DNA of 64,000 nucleotides from an uncultured Bacteroidales bacterium (GTDB lineage Bacteria > Bacteroidota > Bacteroidia > Bacteroidales > UBA932), in the NCBI GenBank assembly GCA_900319405.1, contig ONOH01000002.1, positions 1-64,000 of the forward strand. Direction: 5' to 3'. This document shows, piece after piece, positions 1-8,156 of this stretch. The position numbers and the translations under genes were made by a program. A model generated the notes under the pieces. It did no database searches and had not been told where the DNA came from. It saw only the letters and a program-made list of their open reading frames with translations. Position 1 is the first letter of the stretch; the number at the start of each line of letters is the position of its first letter.

Positions 1-405
1 TACGGCAAAGTTAACCTCCGTTTCGGCTGCCTGGGTGGCGTTCTCGTCCTGGACGCCAAGGATGCGCTGTGCTTCCTCGTCCCGGATGGGAACGGGAATG
101 CGGTCCTGACCGTTGCCGGTCTTTTCCGTCAGGAAACCGGACATGCCGGGAATGCCGTTGCGAATGACGTATTCAAGGTCGGGATTGAGTTCGGCGTGAA
201 TGAGCACATAGCCGGGGAAGAGCAGACGCTCCACCTCCTTGCGCTTGCCGTTCTTGGTGACAATCTCCTTCTTGACGGGTACAAGAACCTGATCCACAAT
301 CGCTTGTAGATCCGGATGTCTTTCAATTTCTTTTACCAGGTATTCGGCGGCTTTCTTTTCCTTGGTTCCCGCGGTACGCAGAACGTACCATTTCTTTTCA
401 GCCAT
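1..405 (-). CDS. nusG: Transcription termination/antitermination protein NusG (partial, N-terminal 135 codons)
   Basis: The frame starts at the ATG at 405 and is open to base 1, so the C-terminal part (including the KOW domain) lies outside the window. The visible protein begins MAEKKWYVLRT and contains LLFPGYVLI, both typical of the NGN domain that contacts RNA polymerase. It has a long charged stretch (KKEIVTKNGKRKEVERL) of the kind seen in Bacteroidota NusG. NusG binds elongating RNA polymerase and couples it to Rho or ribosomes. It lies 16 nt downstream of secE in the tRNA-tuf-tRNA-Trp-secE-nusG operon, which normally continues into rplK/rplA. Confidence 0.95.
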   Translation of the reverse strand, partial: MAEKKWYVLRTAGTKEKKAAEYLVKEIERHPDLQAIVDQVLVPVKKEIVTKNGKRKEVERLLFPGYVLIHAELNPDLEYVIRNGIPGMSGFLTEKTGNGQDRIPVPIRDEEAQRILGVQDENATQAAETEVNFAV

Positions 406-421
406 AAGGTTATCTAATCAG

Positions 422-610
422 TTACAGTGCGTAAATAAACTCCATCAGGTGCTGGAAAGCAAAGTCAATCACGAAAATAACCACAGCGAGGATGAGCGTA
501 GCCACGAGGACAAGCAGTGCAGAACTCTGCAGCTTCTCCCAGGTAGGCCACGTCACCTTTTTGGTCAGCTCCGTGTACGACTCCTTCAGATAGTTAATGA
601 ACTTTCTCAT
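422..610 (-). CDS. secE: Preprotein translocase subunit SecE
   Basis: This 62-residue protein starts MRKFINYLKESYTELTK and continues KVTWPTWEKLQ, the conserved SecE amphipathic helix and WPT motif. One transmembrane segment follows (about residues 30-52, LLVLVATLILAVVIFVI). Its length matches the minimal single-span SecE of this phylum. SecE clamps SecY in the inner-membrane translocon. It lies between tRNA-Trp and nusG, the usual position, and is probably co-transcribed with them. Confidence 0.95.
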   Translation of the reverse strand: MRKFINYLKESYTELTKKVTWPTWEKLQSSALLVLVATLILAVVIFVIDFAFQHLMEFIYAL

Positions 611-698
611 CTTTGCTTACAATGGACCAGGGGAAAATTGGAAGCGGGAATCCTCCGGTCTTCGTTAAACATTTACCAAATCGTAACCTTTGATATAT

Positions 699-772
699 TG
701 GCAGGGGAAGCAGGATTCGAACCCACATCTACGGTTTTGGAGACCGCTGAACTACCCTTGTTCTATTCCCCT
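699..772 (-). tRNA. tRNA-Trp (anticodon CCA)
   Basis: The 7-bp acceptor stem pairs AGGGGAA (772-766) with TTCCCCT (709-703). The anticodon stem GCGGT/ACCGT encloses the loop CTCCAAA with anticodon CCA, and the T arm contains GTTCGAATC. The discriminator is G and the CCA end is encoded (701-699), unlike the four other tRNAs here. It sits between tuf and secE in one operon. Confidence 0.95.
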
Positions 773-824
773 GTGAGAGTGAGAGCCCACGTCTGGGCCC
801 CCACTTTAATGAATGGCTCGAGAA

Positions 825-2018
825 TTACTCGATGATGCCGATCACCTGGCCGGCGCCCACGGTACGACCACCTTCGCGGATAGCGAACTGCAGACCGTTG
901 TTCATAGCAACCGGAGTGATGAGCTTCACGGTGATTTCCACGTTATCGCCAGGCATCACCATTTCCACGCCGTCGGGAAGGATGATCTCACCGGTCACAT
1001 CCAGGGTACGGATGAAGAACTGGGGACGATAGTGATTGTGGAACGGGGTGTGACGGCCGCCTTCCTCTTTCTTGAGGACGTAGATCTGGGCCTTGAACTC
1101 GGTGTGAGGAGTGATGGACTTGGGCTTGGCCACAACTTCACCACGCTTCACTTCCTTCTTGTCAACACCGCGGAGGAGCAGACCCACATTGTCGCCGGCC
1201 TCACCCTGAGGGAGGAGCTTGCGGAACATTTCCACACCGGTAACAACGGAAGTACGAGGCTCATCGCCGAAACCGACGAGTTCCACAGGGTCGTTCACGT
1301 GGATGGTGCCGGACTCGATACGGCCGGTAACCACAGTACCACGACCGGTGATGGAGAAGACGTCCTCGATGGGCATCAGGAAGTCCTTGTCAACCAGACG
1401 CTCAGGAAGCGGGATGTACTCATCCACGGCAGCCATAAGCTCCATAACCTTGTCTTCCCAAACCTTTTCACCGTTCAGAGCACCAAGTGCGGAGCCACGG
1501 ATCACAGGGCAGTCCTCATCGAACTTGTAGAAGGCGAGGAGGTCGCGGATCTCCATTTCTACGAGGTCGAGCATTTCTTCGTCATCCACAAGGTCAACCT
1601 TGTTCATGAAAACGAGGATCTTGGGGACGTTCACCTGACGGGCGAGCAGGATGTGCTCACGGGTCTGAGGCATAGGACCGTCGGTGGAAGCCACAACCAG
1701 GATAGCACCGTCCATCTGGGCAGCACCGGTAACCATGTTCTTCACATAGTCGGCGTGACCGGGGCAGTCCACGTGAGCATAGTGACGATTCTCGGTCTCG
1801 TACTCAACGTGAGCGGTGTTGATGGTGATACCACGCTCTTTCTCTTCGGGAGCGTTGTCAATCTGGTCGAAGGACTTCACCTTGTCGGCATTACCGCTGA
1901 CGCGCTCTGCGAGCACTTTGGTAATGGCGGCAGTGAGGGTGGTCTTACCGTGGTCAACGTGGCCGATAGTACCGATGTTGACGTGCGGTTTGGTTCTCTG
2001 GAATGTTTCTTTTGCCAT
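825..2018 (-). CDS. tuf: Elongation factor Tu
   Basis: The 397-residue protein has the usual EF-Tu length. The G1 motif GHVDHGKTT is near residues 19-27, with DCPGH (G3) and NKVD (G4) following, and the beta-barrel domains II and III run to the C terminus. EF-Tu delivers aminoacyl-tRNA to the ribosome in a GTP-dependent way. It follows the tRNA-Thr(GGT) gene by 57 nt and precedes tRNA-Trp, so it is expected to be transcribed from the tRNA promoter at 2581-2610 and released by tRNA processing. Confidence 0.98.
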   Translation of the reverse strand: MAKETFQRTKPHVNIGTIGHVDHGKTTLTAAITKVLAERVSGNADKVKSFDQIDNAPEEKERGITINTAHVEYETENRHYAHVDCPGHADYVKNMVTGAAQMDGAILVVASTDGPMPQTREHILLARQVNVPKILVFMNKVDLVDDEEMLDLVEMEIRDLLAFYKFDEDCPVIRGSALGALNGEKVWEDKVMELMAAVDEYIPLPERLVDKDFLMPIEDVFSITGRGTVVTGRIESGTIHVNDPVELVGFGDEPRTSVVTGVEMFRKLLPQGEAGDNVGLLLRGVDKKEVKRGEVVAKPKSITPHTEFKAQIYVLKKEEGGRHTPFHNHYRPQFFIRTLDVTGEIILPDGVEMVMPGDNVEITVKLITPVAMNNGLQFAIREGGRTVGAGQVIGIIE

Positions 2019-2075
2019 AGTAGTTATTATTGTTTAAACAATTGTTGCTTTCAAAGGGTATAAACCCAAAAAAAG

Positions 2076-2147
<72 letters not shown>

Positions 2148-2158
2148 TTTGTTATTTG

Positions 2159-2231
2159 AGCGGAAAACGAGGTTCGAACTCGCGACCCTCAGCTTGGAAG
2201 GCTGATGCTCTACCAACTGAGCTACTTCCGC
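2159..2231 (-). tRNA. tRNA-Gly (anticodon TCC)
   Basis: Acceptor stem GCGGAAG/TTTCCGC with a terminal G-T wobble. The anticodon stem TCAGC/GCTGA encloses the loop CTTCCAA, anticodon TCC. The T arm contains GTTCGAACC. CCA is not encoded. Its 5-prime acceptor bases overlap a separate inverted repeat (2228-2252). Confidence 0.95.
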
Positions 2232-2252
2232 AAATTTCTTCGAAATTTGCGG
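2228..2252 (-). repeat. Inverted repeat overlapping the 5-prime end of tRNA-Gly
   Basis: CCGCAAATTTC and GAAATTTGCGG form an 11-bp perfect stem with loop TTC. Four bases of one arm are acceptor-stem bases of tRNA-Gly, so in the precursor RNA this hairpin competes with the mature acceptor stem. It may be a processing signal. Confidence 0.6.
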
Positions 2253-2271
2253 GTTTCCGGGCTGCACCTCG

Positions 2272-2296
2272 GAAAAGAAAACAAGTTTTTCTTTTC
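2272..2296 (-). repeat. 10-bp hairpin in the tRNA-Tyr/tRNA-Gly spacer
   Basis: GAAAAGAAAA (2272-2281) and TTTTCTTTTC (2287-2296) are perfect reverse complements with loop CAAGT. The spacer holding it (2232-2359, 128 nt) is unusually long for this cluster and has no gene. Confidence 0.6.
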
Positions 2297-2359
2297 TCTC
2301 GGTTTGCACCGGAACTCCGCCTGCCGACGCGCTGCTTACACGCAAGGCCATCGAAGAGG

Positions 2360-2440
2360 TGGGAGGTGGTGGACTCGAACCACCGAACCCTGAGGGAGCG
2401 GATTTACAGTCCGCCGCAATTGCCACTATGCGAACCTCCC
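2360..2440 (-). tRNA. tRNA-Tyr (anticodon GTA)
   Basis: Acceptor stem GGGAGGT/ACCTCCC. The anticodon loop is CTGTAAA with anticodon GTA. It has the long variable arm of class II tRNA-Tyr (total 81 nt) and T arm GTTCGAGTC. CCA is not encoded. Confidence 0.95.
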
Positions 2441-2473
2441 AAACAAGCTTTTCAACATTTCAAAGCCCTTTCG

Positions 2474-2547
2474 AGCCGATAGAGGGATTCGAACCCACGA
2501 CCCCGAGATTACAAATCACGTGCTCTGGCCAACTGAGCTATATCGGC
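2474..2547 (-). tRNA. tRNA-Thr (anticodon TGT)
   Basis: Acceptor stem GCCGATA/TATCGGC. The anticodon loop is TTTGTAA with anticodon TGT, and the T arm contains GTTCGAATC. The anticodon stem CGTGA/TCTCG has a T-T mismatch at pair 29-41, which I believe is common for this tRNA in the phylum. First gene of the operon; CCA not encoded. Confidence 0.93.
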
Positions 2548-2580
2548 GCTCAAACGAATCCTTCATCGCTGAAAGGACTG

Positions 2581-2610
2581 CAAAGGTAGATACTTTTTTT
2601 GAAATCTCAA
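2581..2610 (-). promoter_or_regulatory. Bacteroidota-type promoter of the tRNA-tuf-secE-nusG operon
   Basis: On the minus strand TTG (2610-2608) is followed by exactly 19 nt and then TACCTTTG (2588-2581), matching the TTG/TAnnTTTG consensus of the phylum's primary sigma factor. Transcription would start about 30 nt before tRNA-Thr(TGT). Confidence 0.8.
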
Positions 2611-2617
2611 AACTTTT

Positions 2618-4495
2618 TCAAAGATTTTTCATCATCCCCAGCAAAAGATCGTACAGGGACTCTTCGTCCAGGCCACAGTCGGAAAGCTGGCTCTTCTGCG
2701 TATCCTGCACGATGTAGCGGTCCGGGATGCCCACACCTTTAATTATAGGGGCATTGTCACGGCCGGCAAAGAATTCGCTCACGGCTCCGAAAAGGCCTCC
2801 TTTGAGCGACCCGTCCTCCACCGTGATGATGGCGCGGAACTTTCCGGCCTCCTCCATAATGCCGCTGTCCAGGGGCTTGATAAAGCGCATGTCATAGACG
2901 GCGGGACCTTCCCAATATTCGGCCTTATGGCGCTTGGCGGCGGCGAGGGCACGGTTCACCACCGGTCCCAAGCCCAGGATGGCCACGCGCTTCCCGTCCA
3001 TCAGTTTCTCTCCCTGTCCCAGGGGGACGGCTTTGTAAATGGCCTTACGCCAGGCGACGCCCTCCCCCATCCCGCGCGGATAGCGGATCACAAACGGCCC
3101 ACCGGTGATGTTGAGTCCTGTGAACATCAAGTTCTTCAGTTCCAGCTCGTTGCGGGGGGCGGCGACGACCGCTCCGGGGATGCTGCGGTAGGCCGCAAGG
3201 TCGTAGCAGCCGTGGTGGGTGGCACCGTCCTCCCCGACCAGTCCGGCGCGGTCCAGGCAAAGGACCACCGGCAGGTTCTGGAGGGCAATGTCGTGGATGA
3301 TATTGTCGTAGGCCCTTTGGGAAAAGGACGAATAGATGTTGCAGTAAGGTTTCAGGCCGGCGGCGGCCAGGCCGGCGGAGAAGGTGACGGCATGTCCCTC
3401 CTCGATGCCCACGTCGAAAAAGCGCTCCGGAAAGGCGGCGGCCATTTTTGTCATTCCGCATCCGCTGGCCATCGCGGGCGTGATGCCCACCACACGGCTA
3501 TCACGGCGTGCGAGGTCTTCCAGCACTTCCCCGAACACATCCTGGTAACGGTCTGCGGGATGAACGGACTTGATGCGTTCTCCGGTATCTGGATGGAAAC
3601 GGCCCGGGGCGTGCCAGGTGGTGGGGTCCTGCTCGGCCGGGGCATAGCCGCAGCCTTTGCGTGTATGGATGTGCAGGATGCGCGGGCCGCGGAGGTTTTT
3701 CAGGCGCTCCAGGGTATCCGTGACCTGCTGGAGGTCGTTTCCGTCGATGGGGCCGAAGTAGCGGAAGCCCAGCGACTCGAACAGGGCGCCGCCGCTGCCG
3801 CGGACCAGGTTGGACTTGGTGTCGATGACCCGGTTCTGCACCCAGTCGCGCATCTTTCCCTCCCCCAGCGAGTTCCAGACCTTGTTTTTGAGGCGGTTGT
3901 AGAAGGGGTGCGTAGTGATGTGCAGGAGGTAATCGTGCAAGCCGCCGATGTTCTGGTCGATGGAGATATTGTTGTCGTTGAGGATGACCAGGAGGTCGGC
4001 CTTGGACGAGCCGGCGTTGTTCAGGCCCTCGAAGGCCAGGCCGCCGGTGAGGGCGCCATCCCCGATGAGCGCCACCGCCTTCTCCCCGCTTCCGCTGATG
4101 CGCGCCGCCTCGGCAAAGCCCAGCGCGGCCGAAATGGACGTGGAAGAGTGGCCAGTGCCAAAGGCGTCGTAGGGGCTCTCGTCCCGCTTGGGGAAGCCGC
4201 TGATGCCATCCCGGCTGCGGTTTTTCCGGAAAAGCTCCCTTCGGCCGGTAATGATTTTATGGGCATAGGCCTGGTGGCCCACATCAAACACAATCTTGTC
4301 CTTCGGGGTGTCATATACACAGTGAAGGGCCACGATGATTTCCACCGCACCCAGGCTGGATCCCAGGTGGCCCGGATTCACGGCACAGCACTCCACCATG
4401 TAGCGGCGAATCTCCGCACAGAGCCGCACACGCTCCTCCGGGGACAGTTTCCTCACGTCCTCGGGAGCGTTTACCTTATTGAGCAGCTCGAACAT
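2618..4495 (-). CDS. dxs: 1-deoxy-D-xylulose-5-phosphate synthase
   Basis: This 625-residue protein condenses pyruvate and glyceraldehyde 3-phosphate with thiamine diphosphate, the first step of the MEP isoprenoid pathway. Visible motifs are DVGHQAYAHKI (His about 74), GDGALTGG (about 145-152, the ThDP/Mg site with the downstream N), the catalytic-glutamate region EEGHAV, and LVGEDGATHHG. I start at the ATG at 4495 (MFELLNKV). The open frame extends further upstream, but that part has no family resemblance and overlaps the MFS gene. A TATCTTTG box ends only 6 nt before this ATG, which also supports the start. Together with menA and a polyprenyl synthase it gives the window three isoprenoid-pathway genes. 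Confidence 0.95.
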   Translation of the reverse strand: MFELLNKVNAPEDVRKLSPEERVRLCAEIRRYMVECCAVNPGHLGSSLGAVEIIVALHCVYDTPKDKIVFDVGHQAYAHKIITGRRELFRKNRSRDGISGFPKRDESPYDAFGTGHSSTSISAALGFAEAARISGSGEKAVALIGDGALTGGLAFEGLNNAGSSKADLLVILNDNNISIDQNIGGLHDYLLHITTHPFYNRLKNKVWNSLGEGKMRDWVQNRVIDTKSNLVRGSGGALFESLGFRYFGPIDGNDLQQVTDTLERLKNLRGPRILHIHTRKGCGYAPAEQDPTTWHAPGRFHPDTGERIKSVHPADRYQDVFGEVLEDLARRDSRVVGITPAMASGCGMTKMAAAFPERFFDVGIEEGHAVTFSAGLAAAGLKPYCNIYSSFSQRAYDNIIHDIALQNLPVVLCLDRAGLVGEDGATHHGCYDLAAYRSIPGAVVAAPRNELELKNLMFTGLNITGGPFVIRYPRGMGEGVAWRKAIYKAVPLGQGEKLMDGKRVAILGLGPVVNRALAAAKRHKAEYWEGPAVYDMRFIKPLDSGIMEEAGKFRAIITVEDGSLKGGLFGAVSEFFAGRDNAPIIKGVGIPDRYIVQDTQKSQLSDCGLDEESLYDLLLGMMKNL

Positions 4496-4501
4496 TCTGT
4501 G

Positions 4502-4509
4502 CAAAGATA
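4502..4509 (-). promoter_or_regulatory. Putative -7 box of dxs
   Basis: TATCTTTG on the minus strand matches TAnnTTTG and stops 6 nt from the dxs ATG. I do not see a TTG 19-20 nt upstream, so the -33 element is weak or absent. Confidence 0.45.
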
Positions 4510-4557
4510 CGACTTTTTCCGGAAATCCGGATTTTCGACGGTGGCGAAACCCGGAAA

Positions 4558-5889
4558 TCAGCGGTTGGGGAGGTCCAGCCTGAGTTCGGGATGGCGGGCC
4601 GAAGTGCGGCGGAAAACAAGGGCCACGGCCAGGGCGGCGACGCACAGCAGGACGAACATCGTCTCCACGGCGACAGGGCCGTCGGCCGATTTCCCCAGCA
4701 GCACACCGGCCACCCATTTGAACGTCATCAGGCCCAGGTTCTGCACCCAGTAGATGAGGGCAAAGGTGGTGCCCAGTACTTTGTCGGGAACAATTTTGGG
4801 GACGGAGGGCCACAGGGCAGCGGGAACCAGCGAATAGCCGAAGCCCAGGAACACCATAGCCAGGTAGCCCCAGAAGGGAACGCCGGCGGGTGCATAGGCC
4901 AGCAGCAGGTGGGCGATCAGGGCCAGAATGGCGCCCAGCACCATCCAGCGGGTTCCCTTTCCGGCTTTATCCACCAGTATACCGAAGAGCGGGGCGAAAA
5001 TCACGGTGGAGAAAGGAAGCATGCTCACCATCCAGCCGGCGGCCGATGCAGGAATGTCGAAACGGGGAATAAGGATGGCGCCCGCAAACTTCTTGAAGGC
5101 GATGATGCTGCTGTAAAAAAGCACGCACAGCAGTCCCAGCAGCCAGAAATTCCGGTTTCCCAGCACCCCCAGCACATCCTTGAAACGGAACGTCTCGTCC
5201 TCCTGTCGGGGTGCGGAGGCCGATGCGGCGCTCCCGGAGCGATCGGCCCGGGCGTCGAGGGCGACGAAGACGGCCCACAGGATGAGGCCCAGGGCCATCA
5301 GGCCCATTCCCACCACGGCGGGACGGGCGGTTTCGGCCAGGGTATAGACGTGACCGGCGGTCTGCTGCACCAGCTTCGGGGCCAGGACCAGGGCGAAGGC
5401 CGTGCCCAGGCGGGCGATGGCCAGCTGCAGGCCCATGGCGAGCGCCATCGGCCCTCCGCGGAACCACTTGGCGATGCTTCGGGTGACGGCCGTTCCGGCT
5501 ATCTCGCTGCCAAGGCCGAACAGCATCACGCCCACGTAGGCGGCCTTGAGCGACCAGGATGCGCCGCTCAGCAGGGCCCAGAGCACGATGCCGGCACCGG
5601 AGGCCATCATTCCCACGAAGATGCTTCCGCTGAGCCGGACTCCCCACTTGTCCAGCAGGATGCCACCCAGCACCAGGCCACCGAAAACGCACAGGACACT
5701 GTAGCCGCTTGCATAGAGTCCGTACCCTTCGGAATCCCATCCCAGCTGCGTGAGCGAGGCATTCTCGAAAAGGTACGAGATGCTGGAGAACATATCGTCG
5801 AAGTAGTACGACGCGAACATCGGTACTACCAGACAGGCCAGCGCTATCCAAGCGGCCGGCCTGTAAAAAGACTTGGGAGAGGATGCCAT
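4558..5889 (-). CDS. Major facilitator superfamily transporter (paralogue of the upstream gene)
   Basis: The 443-residue protein has about 12 hydrophobic segments and the MFS loop 2-3 signature LLDKWGVRLSG near residue 80. It shares distinctive blocks with its upstream neighbour, including SLVPAALWPSVPK and an ALIYWVQNLGL-type segment in the second half, plus a KWFRGG / KWFKGR block in the middle, so the two arose by tandem duplication. The family looks closest to the MFSD1-like branch of MFS; the substrate is not evident. It starts 4 nt after the stop of the upstream MFS gene and is presumably co-transcribed with it. dxs follows after 62 nt. Confidence 0.85.
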   Translation of the reverse strand: MASSPKSFYRPAAWIALACLVVPMFASYYFDDMFSSISYLFENASLTQLGWDSEGYGLYASGYSVLCVFGGLVLGGILLDKWGVRLSGSIFVGMMASGAGIVLWALLSGASWSLKAAYVGVMLFGLGSEIAGTAVTRSIAKWFRGGPMALAMGLQLAIARLGTAFALVLAPKLVQQTAGHVYTLAETARPAVVGMGLMALGLILWAVFVALDARADRSGSAASASAPRQEDETFRFKDVLGVLGNRNFWLLGLLCVLFYSSIIAFKKFAGAILIPRFDIPASAAGWMVSMLPFSTVIFAPLFGILVDKAGKGTRWMVLGAILALIAHLLLAYAPAGVPFWGYLAMVFLGFGYSLVPAALWPSVPKIVPDKVLGTTFALIYWVQNLGLMTFKWVAGVLLGKSADGPVAVETMFVLLCVAALAVALVFRRTSARHPELRLDLPNR

Positions 5890-5893
5890 AAGG

Positions 5894-7531
5894 CTACAGG
5901 GCCTTTTCGGCTTCCTTGATATTGGGAAGCTCCAGGCCCAGGCCCTTCTTGCGGTCCACGGCTTTGAGCACGAAGCCCAGCACCAGCGCGGCCACGCCCA
6001 GTCCGGCCAGCATCACCAGCGGAGCCGTGTAATTGAACGCGGTAGGATCCGTGACGCCGGGGTTGGTCTTGTCCAGCACCTTTCCAATCAGGAGCGGGAA
6101 CAGCCACAGGCCGATGTTCTGGATCCAGAAGATCAGCGCATAAGCACTGCCGATCACTTTGGCATCCACCAGCTTGGGCACGGAAGGCCAGAGCGCAGCG
6201 GGAACCAGGGAGAAGCTGGCGCCCAGCACCAGGATGGTGACATAAGCCACGATGACACCGCCCAGGTCATTGCCCTTGAAAGCGGGCAGCACAAAAGCGA
6301 AGGTGAGGTGACAGGCGATGAGCAGGATGGCGCCCAACACCAGCATGGAGGCACCCTTTCCCTTGTGGTCCAGATAGTTGCCCAGGATGGGGGTAATGAG
6401 CACAGCCAGCAGCGGGAACACCGCGAAAATGGATTCCGCGCTCTGGCGCATATAACCCATATAACAGTAAACGACCAGCGTCACGAAGGCAATGCCCAGG
6501 AAGATGAACTTGGTCGTCTTGTTCTTCTGGAAATTGCTGATAAAGCCGGAGGCGGCCACCACCAGCATAATCACGTACTGGACAATGGTGACGCTGGAAC
6601 CGGCCCAGAAGCTTCCGGCTGCGGGTTCCGTGAGCGTGAGGTTGCACTGAAGCATATTCACGGCGTACTTCTGGAAGGGGAAAATGGCGCTGTAGTAGAG
6701 CACGCACAGCAGGGCCACAATCCAGAAACCCCAGTCGGAGAGGATTTTGCCGATATCGCTGATCTTGAAGGGATCGTCCTTTTCTTCGGCCTCTCCGGTC
6801 TGGCTGTCCAGTTTCTTGTCCATAAAGAAATAGACGATGCACATGATGAGGGCGATGCACAGGAGCACCACGCCGAAGGCCACGCTGCGGGAAACGTCCA
6901 CCCTGCCGCCCAGCCGGGCGAAGAAGGGGGAGAAAATCATACAGGTGGCCACACCCAGGCGGGCAAGGGCCATCTCGGAACCCATGGCCAGGGCCATTTC
7001 CCGACCCTTGAACCACTTCACGATACCGCGGCTCACCGTAATGCCGGCCATCTCGCAGCCACAGCCGAAGATCATAAAGCCGCTGGCCGCCAGTTTGGCC
7101 GATGCCGGCATACCCCGGTAAAAGGGGGATACTCCCAGTTCGTCAAAAAGGGGTATGTAATTGAGATTGTTCGTAAACCACGCCTCCAGGCCACTTCCCA
7201 TAAAGGATTCGCTCACGGCGAACCACTTGATAAGGGCACCCACCAGCATCACCACGGCTGATAACACCGCTGTAAAGCGCACCCCCATTTTGTCCAGGAT
7301 AATACCGGCGAAGATGAGGAAGAAGACGAAGACATTGAGGAAAACTTCCGAGCCCTGCATGGTGCCGAAGGCCGTGGAATCCCAGCCCCGGGTCTCCTGC
7401 ATCAGGTCCTTGATGGGCGAGAGGATATCCATAAAAATGTAGCTGCAGAACATGGCAAGGGACAGCAGCAGCAGTGCCAGCCAGCGCATGGCGGCCGAGT
7501 CTCGTAGGGTTTTGTTGATTGTTTCTGTCAT
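5894..7531 (-). CDS. Major facilitator superfamily transporter, long form
   Basis: This is a 545-residue MFS protein, about 100 residues longer than the downstream paralogue. The extra length is mainly a periplasmic-type loop after the first helices (about residues 105-140) and additional segments in the centre (about 330-380). Shared signatures are ILDKMGVRF (loop 2-3), SLVPAALWPSVPK and ALIFWIQNIGLW. It begins MTETINKTL at the ATG at 7531 with a good promoter upstream. It resembles MFSD1-like transporters, some of which move dipeptides in eukaryotes, but substrate assignment would be a guess. Confidence 0.85.
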   Translation of the reverse strand: MTETINKTLRDSAAMRWLALLLLSLAMFCSYIFMDILSPIKDLMQETRGWDSTAFGTMQGSEVFLNVFVFFLIFAGIILDKMGVRFTAVLSAVVMLVGALIKWFAVSESFMGSGLEAWFTNNLNYIPLFDELGVSPFYRGMPASAKLAASGFMIFGCGCEMAGITVSRGIVKWFKGREMALAMGSEMALARLGVATCMIFSPFFARLGGRVDVSRSVAFGVVLLCIALIMCIVYFFMDKKLDSQTGEAEEKDDPFKISDIGKILSDWGFWIVALLCVLYYSAIFPFQKYAVNMLQCNLTLTEPAAGSFWAGSSVTIVQYVIMLVVAASGFISNFQKNKTTKFIFLGIAFVTLVVYCYMGYMRQSAESIFAVFPLLAVLITPILGNYLDHKGKGASMLVLGAILLIACHLTFAFVLPAFKGNDLGGVIVAYVTILVLGASFSLVPAALWPSVPKLVDAKVIGSAYALIFWIQNIGLWLFPLLIGKVLDKTNPGVTDPTAFNYTAPLVMLAGLGVAALVLGFVLKAVDRKKGLGLELPNIKEAEKAL

Positions 7532-7538
7532 ACTATTG

Positions 7539-7579
7539 GGAATTCTTAACTTTTCCGGATTTCAAAGGTAAGAATTCCC
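7539..7579. promoter_or_regulatory. 11-bp inverted repeat spanning the MFS start region (operator candidate)
   Basis: GGGAATTCTTA (7539-7549) and TAAGAATTCCC (7569-7579) are perfect reverse complements separated by 19 nt. One arm lies in the -33/-7 spacer and touches the -7 box of the MFS promoter; the other lies in the 5-prime leader 8 nt from the ATG. The centre is near the expected transcription start, as for a repressor operator. A transcribed hairpin is less likely because one arm is upstream of the start site. Confidence 0.6.
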
Positions 7580-7593
7580 GACGAAAAAAACAA
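7563..7593 (-). promoter_or_regulatory. Promoter of the MFS pair
   Basis: TTG (7593-7591), a 20-nt spacer and TACCTTTG (7570-7563) on the minus strand. The box ends 31 nt before the ATG at 7531. Confidence 0.75.
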
Positions 7594-7711
7594 CGGGAGC
7601 AAAAAGGGGCCTTGGTGAACACGCCAAAAGCAAAAGGAGCAGGAGCGGAAAGGCCGAATCGGCATGTTACTCCCTTATTTTAAAAAAACTCCCCCTCCCA
7701 AACAATCCAGG

Positions 7712-7885
7712 CTATTCACTGTTTTTTCCCCTTTTCAGGATTTTACTCAGATTTGAACTGTCCTCGTGACCGGTGGTTTCCACCGTCACTTTCTCATAAA
7801 TGGATTCAGTCAAGATGGGACCTTCCATCTCAAGTGTCACCTTGCGAATGATTGCAGGTGGAATATAGCAAGCCGTATTCATCAT
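7712..7885 (-). CDS. Short hypothetical protein (57 aa)
   Basis: A 58-codon frame from an ATGATG at 7885 to a TAG at 7712. The product starts MMNTACYIPPAIIRKVTL and goes on to EMEGPILTESI. It resembles a very common class of short Bacteroidales proteins that begin with a Y-I/V-x-P-x-I segment followed by an acidic hydrophobic stretch and a small-residue patch; their role is unknown to me. A TACCTTTG box lies at 7923-7916, 30 nt upstream, without a clear -33. There is no signal peptide or membrane segment. It is isolated between the MFS pair and the ABC operon. I consider it a probable real gene, not a proven one. Confidence 0.5.
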   Translation of the reverse strand: MMNTACYIPPAIIRKVTLEMEGPILTESIYEKVTVETTGHEDSSNLSKILKRGKNSE

Positions 7886-8073
7886 CCTGACAGCTTAATT
7901 GACTGTTAATCAAAGCAAAGGTACTAAAAAAGGGGCATTGATGCCGCAGGAAAGACGTGCCAGGCTTAACAGGGATAAGCCAAGCCGGATGAGCGCCAGC
8001 ACATTTCCGGGCTGGTGGGGCCAAGGGGTAAGATATCGGCCTTCTTTACGATAATAATAGCACGGTCATCCTC

Positions 8074-8093
8074 GCAAAAACGGGCGTTTTTGC
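8074..8093. repeat. 9-bp inverted repeat with 2-nt centre
   Basis: GCAAAAACG (8074-8082) and CGTTTTTGC (8085-8093) are perfect reverse complements around GG. The right arm overlaps the first copy of an 18-nt direct repeat. Confidence 0.6.
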
Positions 8094-8156
8094 ATAGATG
8101 AGCAGGCGATCGCCTACCCAAGATTACAAATAGGCCCCTTTTTGTATAGATGGGTA
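8087..8156. repeat. 18-nt direct repeat flanking a 12-bp perfect palindrome
   Basis: TTTTTGCATAGATGAGCA (8087-8104) and TTTTTGTATAGATGGGTA (8139-8156) match at 15 of 18 positions with a 52-bp period. Between them, 8104-8115 is the perfect palindrome AGGCGATCGCCT. No gene is present; possibly a regulator-binding region about 170-230 nt upstream of the ABC promoter. Confidence 0.5.

Noticed and set aside
813..2063. 416-codon plus-strand frame over tuf
   Set aside because: Antisense shadow of EF-Tu; it also runs into the flanking tRNA spacer.
4496..4813. Upstream extension of dxs
   Set aside because: It overlaps the end of the MFS gene and is not Dxs-like; a promoter box directly precedes the ATG at 4495.
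7830..8024. 64-codon minus-strand frame in the intergenic region
   Set aside because: It has no recognisable features and conflicts with the more credible 57-residue frame at 7712-7885 in another frame.
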